Shown piece by piece: positions 41,857 through 50,494 of a stretch of 64,000 nt of DNA. The notes below the pieces were generated by a model. The model saw only the letters and a list, made by a program, of their open reading frames with translations. It did not search any database and was not told where the DNA came from. Every line of letters begins with the position of its first letter. Position 1 is the stretch's first letter. Origin of the DNA: Burkholderia gladioli (GTDB lineage: Bacteria > Pseudomonadota > Gammaproteobacteria > Burkholderiales > Burkholderiaceae); contig NZ_CP009323.1 of NCBI RefSeq assembly GCF_000959725.1, forward strand, positions 62,001 to 126,000, read 5' to 3'. Both the position numbers and the translations under genes were made by a program.

Positions 41857-42084
41857 CTATTCCGGACTACACCAGCCTGCCTCTGGACGATTCGCGATCC
41901 ACGCATCGATTTCGCTTTCGAGCCATGCCACCCTTCCGCCACCAATCTCGACAGGCTTCGGAAAATTCCCTGCCGCCAGGTACCGGTAGACTGTGCTGGC
42001 GCCAAGGCCTACGCGCGCGCGCACCTCCCGAAGGCGAATAAGGCGGGCTTTCGCGCCTTCGCACCCACCACTGTGCTCGTTCAT
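41857..42084 (-). CDS. AlpA-family phage/island regulator
   Basis: This 75-residue protein is a standard AlpA type: ARLIRLREVRARVGLGASTV, YRYLAAGNFPKPVEIGGGRV and AWLESEIDAWIANRPEA. It lies downstream of an integrase remnant on the same strand, the usual AlpA/integrase arrangement. Its 5' part (from about 41989) is duplicated at 54963-55058, where it is cut short. It may control excision or the adjacent genes, although its own integrase is broken. Confidence 0.85.
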   Translation of the reverse strand: MNEHSGGCEGAKARLIRLREVRARVGLGASTVYRYLAAGNFPKPVEIGGGRVAWLESEIDAWIANRPEAGWCSPE

Positions 42085-42914
42085 GATGCAGGTCCTCCTG
42101 ATGGTGTCCGGTCACCGCCGGACGTTGCCAGATTAACTCGCCTTCACCGGCGCCTCAAACACGCGTTCAGGAGAATTGTTGCCAAAACCCGAGTGGTGCT
42201 CCCGCGGCGGATTTCTCATGGTTTCCCTGTGGTTCCCACTCCGCCAACACGACGAGCCGGTTCTTGCTCCGAGATCCCACGACGTAAAAAATCCTCGCTA
42301 TTTCCAGCCGCATGGCTGGCTGGCGACCAAACTGCGGGCGACCGCGAATCACTGATGCGCAGAATGCCGCCGCCAGATCTGACGCCCATCATTTACGGGT
42401 TGACATTCGTGAGCGATCCAAAATTATCTATCTTTTCTCGTCACAGTATGCCGCCCAGTCGTCCATCATCTGCTTGCGACGCTGGAACATGTCACCGCGA
42501 CGGTAGGCGGCCTCGACCTTGTCATCCACTGTGTGCGCCAAGGCCATCTCCGCCATCTCGTTGGGATAGGTCGTACACTCGGCGGCCCAGTCACGGAATG
42601 TCGAGCGAAAACCGTGTACTGTCAGGCCGGTGCGTTTCATCCGGCGCAGAACCGTGAGCATGGCCATGTTGGACAGCGACCTGCCCTTCTTCGTCCCCGG
42701 GAACACCAGGTCACCGTCTGTCTCTTCAAGCAGCCGGCGCACCAGTGCAAGCGCGGAATCAGGCAGCGGAATCCGGTGTGCCCGTTCGGCCTTCATCCGC
42801 TCTGCCGGCACCGTCCATATAGCCGCCTCCAGATCAAACTCGTTGCGCACAGCACCAATGACTTCACTGGTCCTGGCTGCGGTCAGGATGAGCAATTCGA
42901 GCGCCCGTGCTGCG
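41989..42914. repeat. 926-bp direct repeat, copy A (AlpA 5' end to integrase)
   Basis: This segment recurs almost base for base at 54963-55888, a constant offset of 12,974. It contains the 5' end of the AlpA-like gene, the spacer and the 3' half of the integrase gene. At its right edge copy A is cut by the IS256-family element. The homology resumes after that element (44297-44484 against 55888-56075). Confidence 0.9.
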
Positions 42915-44286
42915 GGACCTATCCGTCATTTCGTGGGCGAGGCATATCATGAGAGGTAAAAGTCATGGATATGCCAATGAAGAAGAAACGAACGGTAGCA
43001 TCCCAGGCAGCGGCCCGCGGGCCGCTGCCTGAACTGCCCAAGGAATTGCTGGACCAGTTGGTCAAGGGGCCGATGACGCCGGTCGAGGTGCAGGACCTGA
43101 TGCTGGCGTTCAACAAAGCGATCATCGAACGCGCAATGGGCGCCGAGATGAATTTGCATCTGGGCTACCCGCCGGGCCAGTCTAAGCCGGCCGGGCAAGC
43201 CAACGAGCGCAACGGCGCCAGCGGCAAGACGGTCATCACTGATCGTGGTCCGGTTCGGGTCGAAGTCCCCCGCGATCGCGACGGCAGCTTCGAACCGATC
43301 CTGATTCCGAAGCACGAGCGCCGCTTCACCGGCTTCGACGAACGCATCATTGCGATGTACGCCCGTGGCATGAGCGTGCGCGAGATTCAGGCCTTTCTGG
43401 CCGAGAGCTACCGCACCGAGGTATCTCCCGACTTCATCAGCCCGGTCACCGACGAGGTAATGGCCGAGGCGCTGAGCTGGCAGAGCCGCCCGCTCGAAAC
43501 GATGTATCCGGTGGTGTTCTTCGATGCCCTACGGGTCAAGATTTGTGACGACGGCGTGGTCAGCAACAAGGCCGTCTATCTGGCCTTGGGTATCCAGGCC
43601 GATGGCCAGCGCGACGTGCTGGGCCTCTGGATCGAGCAAACCGAGGGGGCCAAGTTCTGGCTCAAGGTGTTCAACGAACTGAAGACGCGCGGCTGCCAGG
43701 ACATCCTGATCGCCGTGGTCGATGGCCTGAAGGGGCTCACCGAGGCCATCAGCGCGGCCTATGCGCGGACCACCGTTCAGACCTGTATCGAGCACTTGAT
43801 CCGCAACAGCCTCGAATACGCCAGCTACAAGGACCGTAAGGTGCTCGCCGCAGCGCGGCGCCCGATCTACGCGGCTGCCAGCGAAGAGGCGGCACGGCAG
43901 GCGCTGCAAGACTTCGCCGACGGGCCTTGGGGCGCGAAGTGCCCGACGATCGTGCAGTCGTGGCAACGCGCGTGGGAGCACGTCGTGCCGTTCTGCGTGT
44001 TTCCGCCGGAGATTCGACGGGTCGTGTACACCACGAACGCCATAGAAAGTTTGAACATGCAGTTGTGCAAGATCATCAAGACCCGTGGTCACTTCCCAAA
44101 TGACGAGGCGGCCATCAAGCTACTCTGGCTGGCGTTGCGCAACGTACTGGCCAAGACCGTGCGGTCTGCGTTCGACTGGAAATCAGCGATGAACCCCAGT
44201 TTGCTCTCCTGTTCGGAGAGCGATTATGCAGGCGCGCGGATAACACGTTGTTCAACCGCCTCGCCCACAAAAATGCGGACAGGTTC
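42915..44286 (+). mobile_element. IS256-family insertion sequence
   Basis: This 1,372-bp element is bounded by imperfect terminal inverted repeats of about 29 bp. The left end begins GGACCTATCCG and the right end, read inward, begins GAACCTGTCCG; both finish GTGGGCGAGGC. Flanks GTGCTGCG (42907-42914) and GTGCCGCC (44287-44294) look like a decayed 8-bp target duplication. It disrupts the integrase remnant. Diverged repeats and a damaged transposase end suggest an old insertion. Confidence 0.85.
42965..44192 (+). CDS. IS256-family transposase, C-terminus frameshifted
   Basis: This mutator-type DDE transposase is intact for about 410 residues: MLAFNKAIIERAMGAEMNLHL, ITDRGPVRVEVPRDRDGSFE, VVFFDALRVKICDDG (first catalytic Asp) and DILIAVVDGLKGLTEAISAA (second Asp), with VYTTNAIESLNMQL near the C-terminus. 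After WKSAMN (44192) the expected QFALLFGER continues only in another frame, so the last residues are altered and the frame runs on into the integrase remnant. Its start at 42965 follows GAGAGG. Activity is doubtful. Confidence 0.85.
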
Positions 44287-44650
44287 GTGCCGCCGCGATG
44301 CCATCCTGCGCCCGCAGTGCCTTGACGAACGCTGCCGATTCTGTGTACGGCAGGGCGGCATGGTGCCGGACCTTCCGCACCTTTGTGCGCGCAGGCAGTA
44401 TCTTGTCGAGGTGGCCCTTCCATCGTGCCGGATTTTCGCCTTCACGATACCGGTGCACCGTCGCCCAGTCGAGCACTGACTCGAGTTCTCTTATCCGCCA
44501 ACTAACTGCATCGCCAAGCCACGCGAGGCCTCACGAACTTCTGCAAGGCCGACTACCGAGAAGAGTTCTGTCATCCGTGTCCTTTCCTGGCTGCAAATGC
44601 GATAAAGGGTTGCGCCCCCGTTATCTCGTGCTTCGGAGCGAAACGTAACG

Positions 44651-45070
44651 CTACGGGAGCAGGACGAGTCTCCGATCGTCAGCGTCGACAAGCCAGGCTT
44701 CCGACACGGAGGCGAGCGGAAGAATCTCAACCGGTGTATCGAAACCGCCGACGGGCGTAGTAGCAAGCAGTTCTCCGACGCCGGCGACGAGATCGCGGAT
44801 GGAGACGCTGCCGATGCCGCTACCCAGTATCTCCAGGCCCGAACTACGCAGAGCGTGGGCCGAGACAGAAATCACCTCGCCCGCGATTGATCCCATCTGC
44901 GCGTGGCGAAGCCGCGGCTTGCCGACCGCAAAAGCCCCCAAGCTCCGATGCCCTGTCGTGACGATGCCAGATTTCGCTGGTGATTCCGAGCCAGCGGCGG
45001 GACGACCGCGTGTCGCCAAGACAACTATGCGGTACGTGTACGATGGCAAAACGCTGGCGGAGAACGGCAA
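44651..45070 (-). pseudogene. Zinc/quinone-type alcohol dehydrogenase remnant, copy A
   Basis: The minus strand encodes the C-terminal part of a medium-chain dehydrogenase: LRHAQMGSIAGEVIS, ALRSSGLEILGSGIGSVSIR, VEILPLASVSEAW and DDRRLVLLP. The N-terminal domain is absent and the first 45 residues do not fit the family. A second remnant of the same family lies at 52525-52855, with a shared 165-bp stretch (44762-44926 against 52530-52694). Confidence 0.7.
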
Positions 45071-45255
45071 GTCGACCAGCGCTCATGACGAAAATTGACG
45101 ATTTCACGGTCGGTATAATCTCATGCCCTAGCCGGCTGCCGCTCCAACGCCCTCATCATCGACGCGCGAGGTATCTCGGCCGCAGTTATCCTGAACGGAA
45201 CGAATTGTAACAAAATCACGCAAGAATTCTATAGACGCAACGTGCCGATATCATG

Positions 45256-45486
45256 CTATGAATTTCCACACCCTCGCCGATCTTTCGGATGGCTGATCGT
45301 AAAAATAGAAACACAACCCACGATAAAAAGCAAAGTAACGGATGCGCCGCTTAGATATCCAAGTATAGGATATTTATTAAAAAATAACATGCCTGGCAAG
45401 GCGCACAAAATCATCCAGGCGAGAGTCAAGTACACCACTCGCTTCTTACGTTTCGCTTTGCATCTTTCGAGTTCGATTTGGTTCAC
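45256..45486 (-). CDS. Small two-segment membrane protein
   Basis: This 76-residue protein has a basic N-terminus (CKAKRKKRVVYL), membrane segments at about residues 18-35 and 43-65, and a short Arg/Lys-rich tail. I do not recognise it. It is clearly more AT-rich than the island core and lies 47 bases downstream of the DsbG-like gene on the same strand, so it probably belongs to the hevein/DsbG transcript. An immunity or membrane-accessory role is possible but unproven. Confidence 0.55.
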   Translation of the reverse strand: MNQIELERCKAKRKKRVVYLTLAWMILCALPGMLFFNKYPILGYLSGASVTLLFIVGCVSIFTISHPKDRRGCGNS

Positions 45487-45533
45487 GTGTTCTCCAGCTA
45501 TATCGAGTTCTCAGCAAATTCGGTTGCGATAAA

Positions 45534-46454
45534 TTATCTGAAACGCTCTAGCTCTGGATCAGTCTGCGGCAAAAGCGGTAGCGACAAGGCGGCAGAAAGT
45601 GCTGATAATCGAGGCATCCCCTGCAAACTTTGCCAGTGCCCAGACGCATCGCGGTAGACAATTGCAGGTGTTCCCACGAAGCCCATCGCGTCAAAGAGCT
45701 TCTTGTTCGAGCTGAGTTCGTCAGATGTTTGCTTTGGGATAGAGCTTTCCGCATCGATTGCCGCTGACTCTGTACGTTCGTCGAAGCCAGTCTCCATCGT
45801 ATTTAGCACCCGCGCTGGATTCGCCGCATCAAGCAGCGCCGCGGCTTTTCCGGGAGAATCCTTCTTTAAAAACCCGAGTGGAACCCAATGTACGCTGAGA
45901 CCGGCGCTCTCGTAAGGCAGTAAAGCCTTCCATAGCAGATGGCAAAATATGCAGTTGGGGTCCATAAAAACATAGATTTCGGCGCCACTCGATGATGCCC
46001 CGCTTGCTATTGAGCGAGTAGCCAATATTCTGGAAGAAAACTCGTCATAGTTAGTCTGAGGGGCGTACTCACTGATATATTTTGCACTCAAATTTTCTCC
46101 TTTCCCACTTAGCAGTGTTCCTACGACAAGCAAATCGTCGCGCCCTGGCAGTGTATAGACGATCGAGTAGTGCCGCGGCGCAGTTTGCAAGACGTGACCT
46201 ACGAAGCCACCAGCAGCAGGAAAGGTCTTTAAAATTTTATTTCCGCTCTTTTCGGCCTGCTGTAATGCAAGTGGAAGCGATGTCCGTTGTTGCTCGTCGG
46301 AGGCCATATCAACATGATCTTGGAGCGGTGCGGGGTTGGGCAATAATCCTTGAGCACCAAATGAGGGCGCACAGAAAATTACTGGCAGCATAACGACGAG
46401 CAAGCGCCGGAATGCGTCGATCGCGGTTATTCTTACAATTTTTAAATTATTCAT
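45534..46454 (-). CDS. DsbC/DsbG-like periplasmic thiol-disulfide isomerase
   Basis: This 306-residue protein has a signal peptide (RRLLVVMLPVIFCAPSFGAQ), an N-terminal dimerisation-type region (VVGTLLSGKGENLSAKYISE resembles DsbG) and a thioredoxin-fold domain. The active site is CIFC (Cys168 and Cys171 in YVFMDPNCIFCHLLWKAL), and the cis-Pro loop is GFVGTPAIVY. It should isomerise or protect disulfides in the periplasm. Encoded 83 bases after a 14-cysteine secreted protein on the same strand, it is a natural candidate for that protein's folding factor. Confidence 0.85.
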   Translation of the reverse strand: MNNLKIVRITAIDAFRRLLVVMLPVIFCAPSFGAQGLLPNPAPLQDHVDMASDEQQRTSLPLALQQAEKSGNKILKTFPAAGGFVGHVLQTAPRHYSIVYTLPGRDDLLVVGTLLSGKGENLSAKYISEYAPQTNYDEFSSRILATRSIASGASSSGAEIYVFMDPNCIFCHLLWKALLPYESAGLSVHWVPLGFLKKDSPGKAAALLDAANPARVLNTMETGFDERTESAAIDAESSIPKQTSDELSSNKKLFDAMGFVGTPAIVYRDASGHWQSLQGMPRLSALSAALSLPLLPQTDPELERFR

Positions 46455-46536
46455 TTATAAGTTAGAGAAAAATATTAACTTACAATTCTACGTCACCTCG
46501 ATTAATCACCGGTGCAGCTTGCGGCTCCTGACAGTC

Positions 46537-46983
46537 TCATGAACATATATATCCGGCGACGGTCGTAGCCACTCCTCCACCGTATGTGCACGCCTGGTTA
46601 AATGCCGTGCTGCATAGCCACACAGATGCGCCCTCAGTAAATACCGTCCCAGCGGCGCACGCGACCGCGACCGCGATGGTGCCGCAAATTGCACTTGTCA
46701 CAGTAAGAGTAGCAAGGCCACATACAAGCCCTTCGCCGGGTGTACCTGTGCTGGGACTGCAATAACCCACATCAGTTTGACAACCATCCCCGCAATATTC
46801 GTCGGTGCTACCGCAGAATCCATATTCGCTGCAACATAGTTGATTCGGGCAAGCCGCATAATTGGCTTGTATGCCGCACTGCTGCGCATACCCCGCAATC
46901 GGTAAAAACCCGATCGAAAATAAAATCACAAAATTAGTAACCACCCGAAAAAATTTCATCATTTTATTCATAAAATCATTCAT
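46537..46983 (-). CDS. Secreted protein with hevein-type chitin-binding domain
   Basis: This 148-residue protein has a signal peptide ([18 protein letters not shown], cut before QQCG). Residues 36-75 carry all eight hevein-domain cysteines in the correct spacing: Cys36, 45, 50, 51, 57, 64, 68 and 75 ([20 protein letters not shown] is the core). The sugar-binding positions are Ser52, Tyr54, Phe56 and Tyr63, matching the Ser/aromatic/aromatic/Tyr set. A hydrophobic Gly/Ala-rich C-terminal region (82-148) has six more cysteines. Hevein domains are typical of plants and fungi. The gene is strikingly AT-rich, suggesting foreign origin. Confidence 0.85.
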   Translation of the reverse strand: MNDFMNKMMKFFRVVTNFVILFSIGFLPIAGYAQQCGIQANYAACPNQLCCSEYGFCGSTDEYCGDGCQTDVGYCSPSTGTPGEGLVCGLATLTVTSAICGTIAVAVACAAGTVFTEGASVWLCSTAFNQACTYGGGVATTVAGYICS

Positions 46984-47542
46984 TTTATCGACGGAAGAAA
47001 AAATCGTACAAAATAATTAAAAATAAATCAACAAAGAAGAATAAATTTTCAATTTTTTCTACAATTTTAAAAAGGCAGATTTCGAATAGCGTCAGCTCAG
47101 AATTTAATTTCCATCTCATCTACCGCCGTTAGAATTAAACGGTCCGCATCATTCCTTAGTCGCCCTTGAGCGACTTGGAGCTCCTTGTGCGGCAGAGCTT
47201 TGCGACCGAAGCCATGAGATTTACCCTTTCTACAGGGTAACGTAGCGGCCCATTGATGTAGGTTCGTCGGCCTGCTGTCCGATGTAAAATTCGTTTGACG
47301 AGAGGAGATTCGGACATCGGGATTGACTTCCTGCTACCCTCTGCCCGTTTCATACGATCACTAAAACTGACCACCGGATGGCGGAACAAGCCGTCGGCGA
47401 TACGATTCAGCAACGGCCCAAGGACCTGCGTAGCCCACCGCCACATCGCATCTAAGCGTTATCTGCTTGGCGGGGGCCATGAAGGCGCAACAGCAGTTTA
47501 TGTGATCTTCCCGATATTTCTCTCCCTGCGAGCAGACGGTTA
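46984..47542. other. AT-rich upstream region of the hevein gene plus unidentified sequence
   Basis: The first 170 bases are very AT-rich with homopolymer runs and probably hold the hevein-gene promoter. The rest (to 47542) contains a minus-strand frame at 47156-47446 whose product I do not recognise. A transposase or other gene remnant is possible. No repeat or terminator is convincing. Confidence 0.4.
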
Positions 47543-48943
47543 TCACGGCAGGTCGATCGTGCCGCCGAGCGCAACTATCAGCGTAACCTCGCTCACAATC
47601 AGGCGGTAACGCGCGCTGGATAGAGACGAAACTGCGTTCCGCGCCGCCTCGTCCGCATCGAGTACTGTTTGCAGTGGTACTGTGCCGACGTGGTACTGCG
47701 CCGCATAGGCGCGTTCACTCTCGTTAGCGTACCCCACCGCCCGCTGAAGCTGTGCGATTTGAGCGTTGTAATCATCGATTGACGACAGCGCATTCTCAAC
47801 GTCAACCAGGGCCTGATAGAAGGTCTTCTTGAAGGCTACAACCTGCTCGTCGTAAGAGATTCCTGAAGAAGCTATCTGCGATTTCATTGTCCAAGCATTT
47901 AGAAATGGAAACGCGATAGACGCCGCGATCGAACCCACTGGATTCTGCAACAGATTGCGAAGCGTTTCGCTCGACGTACCACCGGCGCCGGTCAGGCCAA
48001 ACGTCGGATAGAAGCTAGTGCGTGTCGTGTCGACTTTGCGCAATGATTCCCTGAGCCGGAATTCCGCCGCCTTGACGTCCGGTCTTCGCGACAGCACATC
48101 AGCGGGTACACCAATCGGTATATCCGTAAGCGTCTCATTCAAAGCGTTTGCTTCGACTGGATACACTGTGCCAACGGGATCGCCGACCAAAATGGAGAGC
48201 GAATTTGAAGTTTGGACCTGCTCGTCCCTTAGTTCGCTCCACTGTTGTTCTGCGACAATCAGCGCCTGTTTCGCTGCAAGAATATCGATTGCCGTCGCGA
48301 TACCAATATCATGACGACTCCGTACATGCCGTAACGTTTGCTCGTCGTATTCGATGGTGTTGCGATTCAGATCGATCTGATCGGAGATAAGTGCGAGTTG
48401 CCAATAATCGTCTGCTACTTCGGAGCTGATAGTCATGGCGACCGCTATTTTGTCCTGGTCGGTGGCGCGTGCCTCCCATTCAGCAGCTTCGACCTGGTCT
48501 GCGATGTTTCCCCACAGATCGAGCTGCCAGGAAACCGACAGCGAGGTGGCCGCTTCGTGAGTTGTTGTCTTCGGCGCCTTGAAACTGTGCGAGGCGGACA
48601 AACCGATCCCTGCCGCGAGCATTGGATAGCCCTGTTCCCGGGCAATACCTACCTGCAATCTTGCTTGCCGCAAATTCAGGACCGCGGTTGCGAGATCCCA
48701 GTTTGCTTTCATCGCCTTGTCGATAAGGTGATTTAGCGCAGGATCGCCGAATGCTACCCACCATGATGGCAGATTAGATCGAATGTCGCTCGAGGTCGAA
48801 CTGTGCCAATTAGGCGCAAAGTGCAAGCGGGGACGTTCGTAGGTCGAGTGATTCAGCGATGCGCAACTAGTGCACAGGAAAGTCGATCCGAAAACGCAGG
48901 CGAAGCTGACGACGAAACCTCTGAAGCATGCACTCGGCATCAT
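47543..48943 (-). CDS. NodT/TolC-type efflux outer-membrane lipoprotein
   Basis: This 466-residue outer-membrane channel protein has a lipoprotein signal (ACVFGSTFLCTSCASL, Cys27). NodT-family sequences include LPSWWVAFGDPALNHLIDKA, ATAVLNLRQARLQVGIAREQ, SVSWQLDLWGNIADQVEAAE, VPADVLSRRPDVKAAEFRLR and TRTSFYPTFGLTG. It should form the exit duct for the MacA/MacB-like pump encoded divergently at 49321-52501. Length is normal and no damage is seen. Confidence 0.92.
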   Translation of the reverse strand: MMPSACFRGFVVSFACVFGSTFLCTSCASLNHSTYERPRLHFAPNWHSSTSSDIRSNLPSWWVAFGDPALNHLIDKAMKANWDLATAVLNLRQARLQVGIAREQGYPMLAAGIGLSASHSFKAPKTTTHEAATSLSVSWQLDLWGNIADQVEAAEWEARATDQDKIAVAMTISSEVADDYWQLALISDQIDLNRNTIEYDEQTLRHVRSRHDIGIATAIDILAAKQALIVAEQQWSELRDEQVQTSNSLSILVGDPVGTVYPVEANALNETLTDIPIGVPADVLSRRPDVKAAEFRLRESLRKVDTTRTSFYPTFGLTGAGGTSSETLRNLLQNPVGSIAASIAFPFLNAWTMKSQIASSGISYDEQVVAFKKTFYQALVDVENALSSIDDYNAQIAQLQRAVGYANESERAYAAQYHVGTVPLQTVLDADEAARNAVSSLSSARYRLIVSEVTLIVALGGTIDLP

Positions 48944-49320
48944 GGAACAGATACCCCGATATTCTTTGATTTGAGTCGCCCATCAGGCTTCTCGTTACGG
49001 GTCTCTCCCGAGCTTCATGCGAATCCTGTGGGCAATATTTGTGCTAATCATCGTACGAAGGCCTCGCCTCTAATGCAAGCAAAAAAATTCAAAGTTCAAC
49101 TTCTACATCTGATTGGGGATGATTTTCCAATGATGGCCTTTTAAAGGCCGCTCATGGACGGCGCAGAGATTTTCCCTAAGAAAAAAATACCATCCGTTGA
49201 CCTTCGCGACGCCGTTCCATTATCGTCTGTGGGCGTTTCGACCCGAGAGTGCTGGACGCCTGCGCAGATCGCAGGACGGCACCTGATCGTTTTCGTTACA
49301 ACAAATCAAAGAAACTTGGC
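48944..49320. other. Divergent promoter region of the efflux genes
   Basis: No gene is supported in these 377 bases, which separate the minus-strand nodT-type gene from the plus-strand macA-type gene. Promoters for both should lie here. A GTG at 49249 opens the macA frame further upstream but has no ribosome site. I see no clear operator and no regulator gene nearby. Confidence 0.45.
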
Positions 49321-50493
49321 GTGTCCGTGAAAATCTCCCGTCGTAGTGCAGTCATCCCTATATCGTTTATCGCTCTGGCATCGATCGCAGGCGGATACTT
49401 GTACGTCTCGCATCGAGACGCGAAGCCGGCGTTTCGCTACCTTACGATTCCGGTAACGCGCGGCGCGATTGTCGATGTGGTGCATGCCACTGGCACTCTC
49501 GACTCGTCGAACGTCGTCAACGTAGGCGCACAGGTGTCGGGCGAAATCAAGAAGATGTATGTCTCACTTGGCGACCGCGTGAAGAAAGGCCAAATGATCG
49601 CCGAGATAGACAGTGCGACGCAGATCGACGCATTGAATACCGCGCGCGCGATGCTCGCCTCGCTCGACGGCCAGATGGCATCGGAGAGGGCGGTCCTCGA
49701 GCAGGACCGCATCGCATTCGATCGCGCGCGCAGGCTTGCCGGAAGCGACGCAGGATCGCAACAGGACATGGACAATGCGAGGCTGGTCTATAAGGCTGCG
49801 CTGGGTACACTTCGATCGCTGCAGGGGCAACGTACCGTGGATCAGATCGCCGTCAACACCGCTCGGGTTACGCTCGGCTACACCAAAATCCGCGCACCAG
49901 GCGAAGGCGTCGTGGTCGCCTTATTGTCAGTTCAAGGACAAACCGTCAATGCAAACCAGCAGACACCGAATATCGTGATGCTAGCCGACCCAAACAAGCT
50001 GATAGTCAGGACTTCAGTGTCCGAGATCGACATCCGCAAGATCAGGCCCGGACAAATAGTGTCAATAACCTTGCTCGGCGGGGGGCGTGAATATCGCGGT
50101 ACCGTCCGTTCCGTCGCACCTGCGCCGCGTGATTTCGATAGCGAGAACTCGCTCTCGTCACAGAAACAGCCAGGCGCGATCACGTTCGATGTGGTGATCG
50201 GCGTCGATGATCCCGACACGCAGTTGAGGCTCGGCACCACCACCAGGGTAAGTATGAGAGTCGCATCGGCCTCAGACGCGATCGCACTACCATCCGAACT
50301 GGTCAACGTTCTCCCGGGCGGTCGCAAGGGGTTCGTTCAGGTGCTGGAGCACGGCAAACCGAAGCTGAGGGAGGTAACGATTGGCATCGACAACGGCAAC
50401 ATCGTGCAGATCTTGGGCGGACTCCGGCCAGACACACGGGTCATCACGAAGGTCGAACCCACAACTGCTCCCTCGACGTTGAGGGGCGGATGA
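49321..50493 (+). CDS. macA: MacA-like periplasmic adaptor protein
   Basis: This 390-residue membrane-fusion protein has an N-terminal anchor (SAVIPISFIALASIAGGYLY), a biotinyl-lipoyl half (NVVNVGAQVSGEIKKMYVSL, GDRVKKGQMIAEIDSATQ), a helical hairpin (residues about 90-165), the second lipoyl half (TLGYTKIRAPGEGVVVALLS, VQGQTVNANQQTPNIVMLAD) and a beta-barrel domain. It links the MacB-like ABC transporter to the outer-membrane duct. The start is uncertain among GTG codons at 49249, 49321 and 49327. Confidence 0.92.
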   Translation: MSVKISRRSAVIPISFIALASIAGGYLYVSHRDAKPAFRYLTIPVTRGAIVDVVHATGTLDSSNVVNVGAQVSGEIKKMYVSLGDRVKKGQMIAEIDSATQIDALNTARAMLASLDGQMASERAVLEQDRIAFDRARRLAGSDAGSQQDMDNARLVYKAALGTLRSLQGQRTVDQIAVNTARVTLGYTKIRAPGEGVVVALLSVQGQTVNANQQTPNIVMLADPNKLIVRTSVSEIDIRKIRPGQIVSITLLGGGREYRGTVRSVAPAPRDFDSENSLSSQKQPGAITFDVVIGVDDPDTQLRLGTTTRVSMRVASASDAIALPSELVNVLPGGRKGFVQVLEHGKPKLREVTIGIDNGNIVQILGGLRPDTRVITKVEPTTAPSTLRGG

Positions 50494-50494
50494 C

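Larger units (their letters stand above)
42428..44484 (-). pseudogene. Truncated tyrosine integrase split by an IS element
   Basis: The 3' half (42428-42914) encodes an intact integrase C-terminus including HGFRSTFRDWAAEC and DKVEAAYRRGDMF. After a 1,372-bp IS256-family insertion the gene resumes at 44287 and continues to about 44484, where similarity to the intact integrase (55402-56607) ends. The N-terminal half is missing, so the gene is dead. It marks an older integration event or a duplicated end of the island. Confidence 0.88.
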
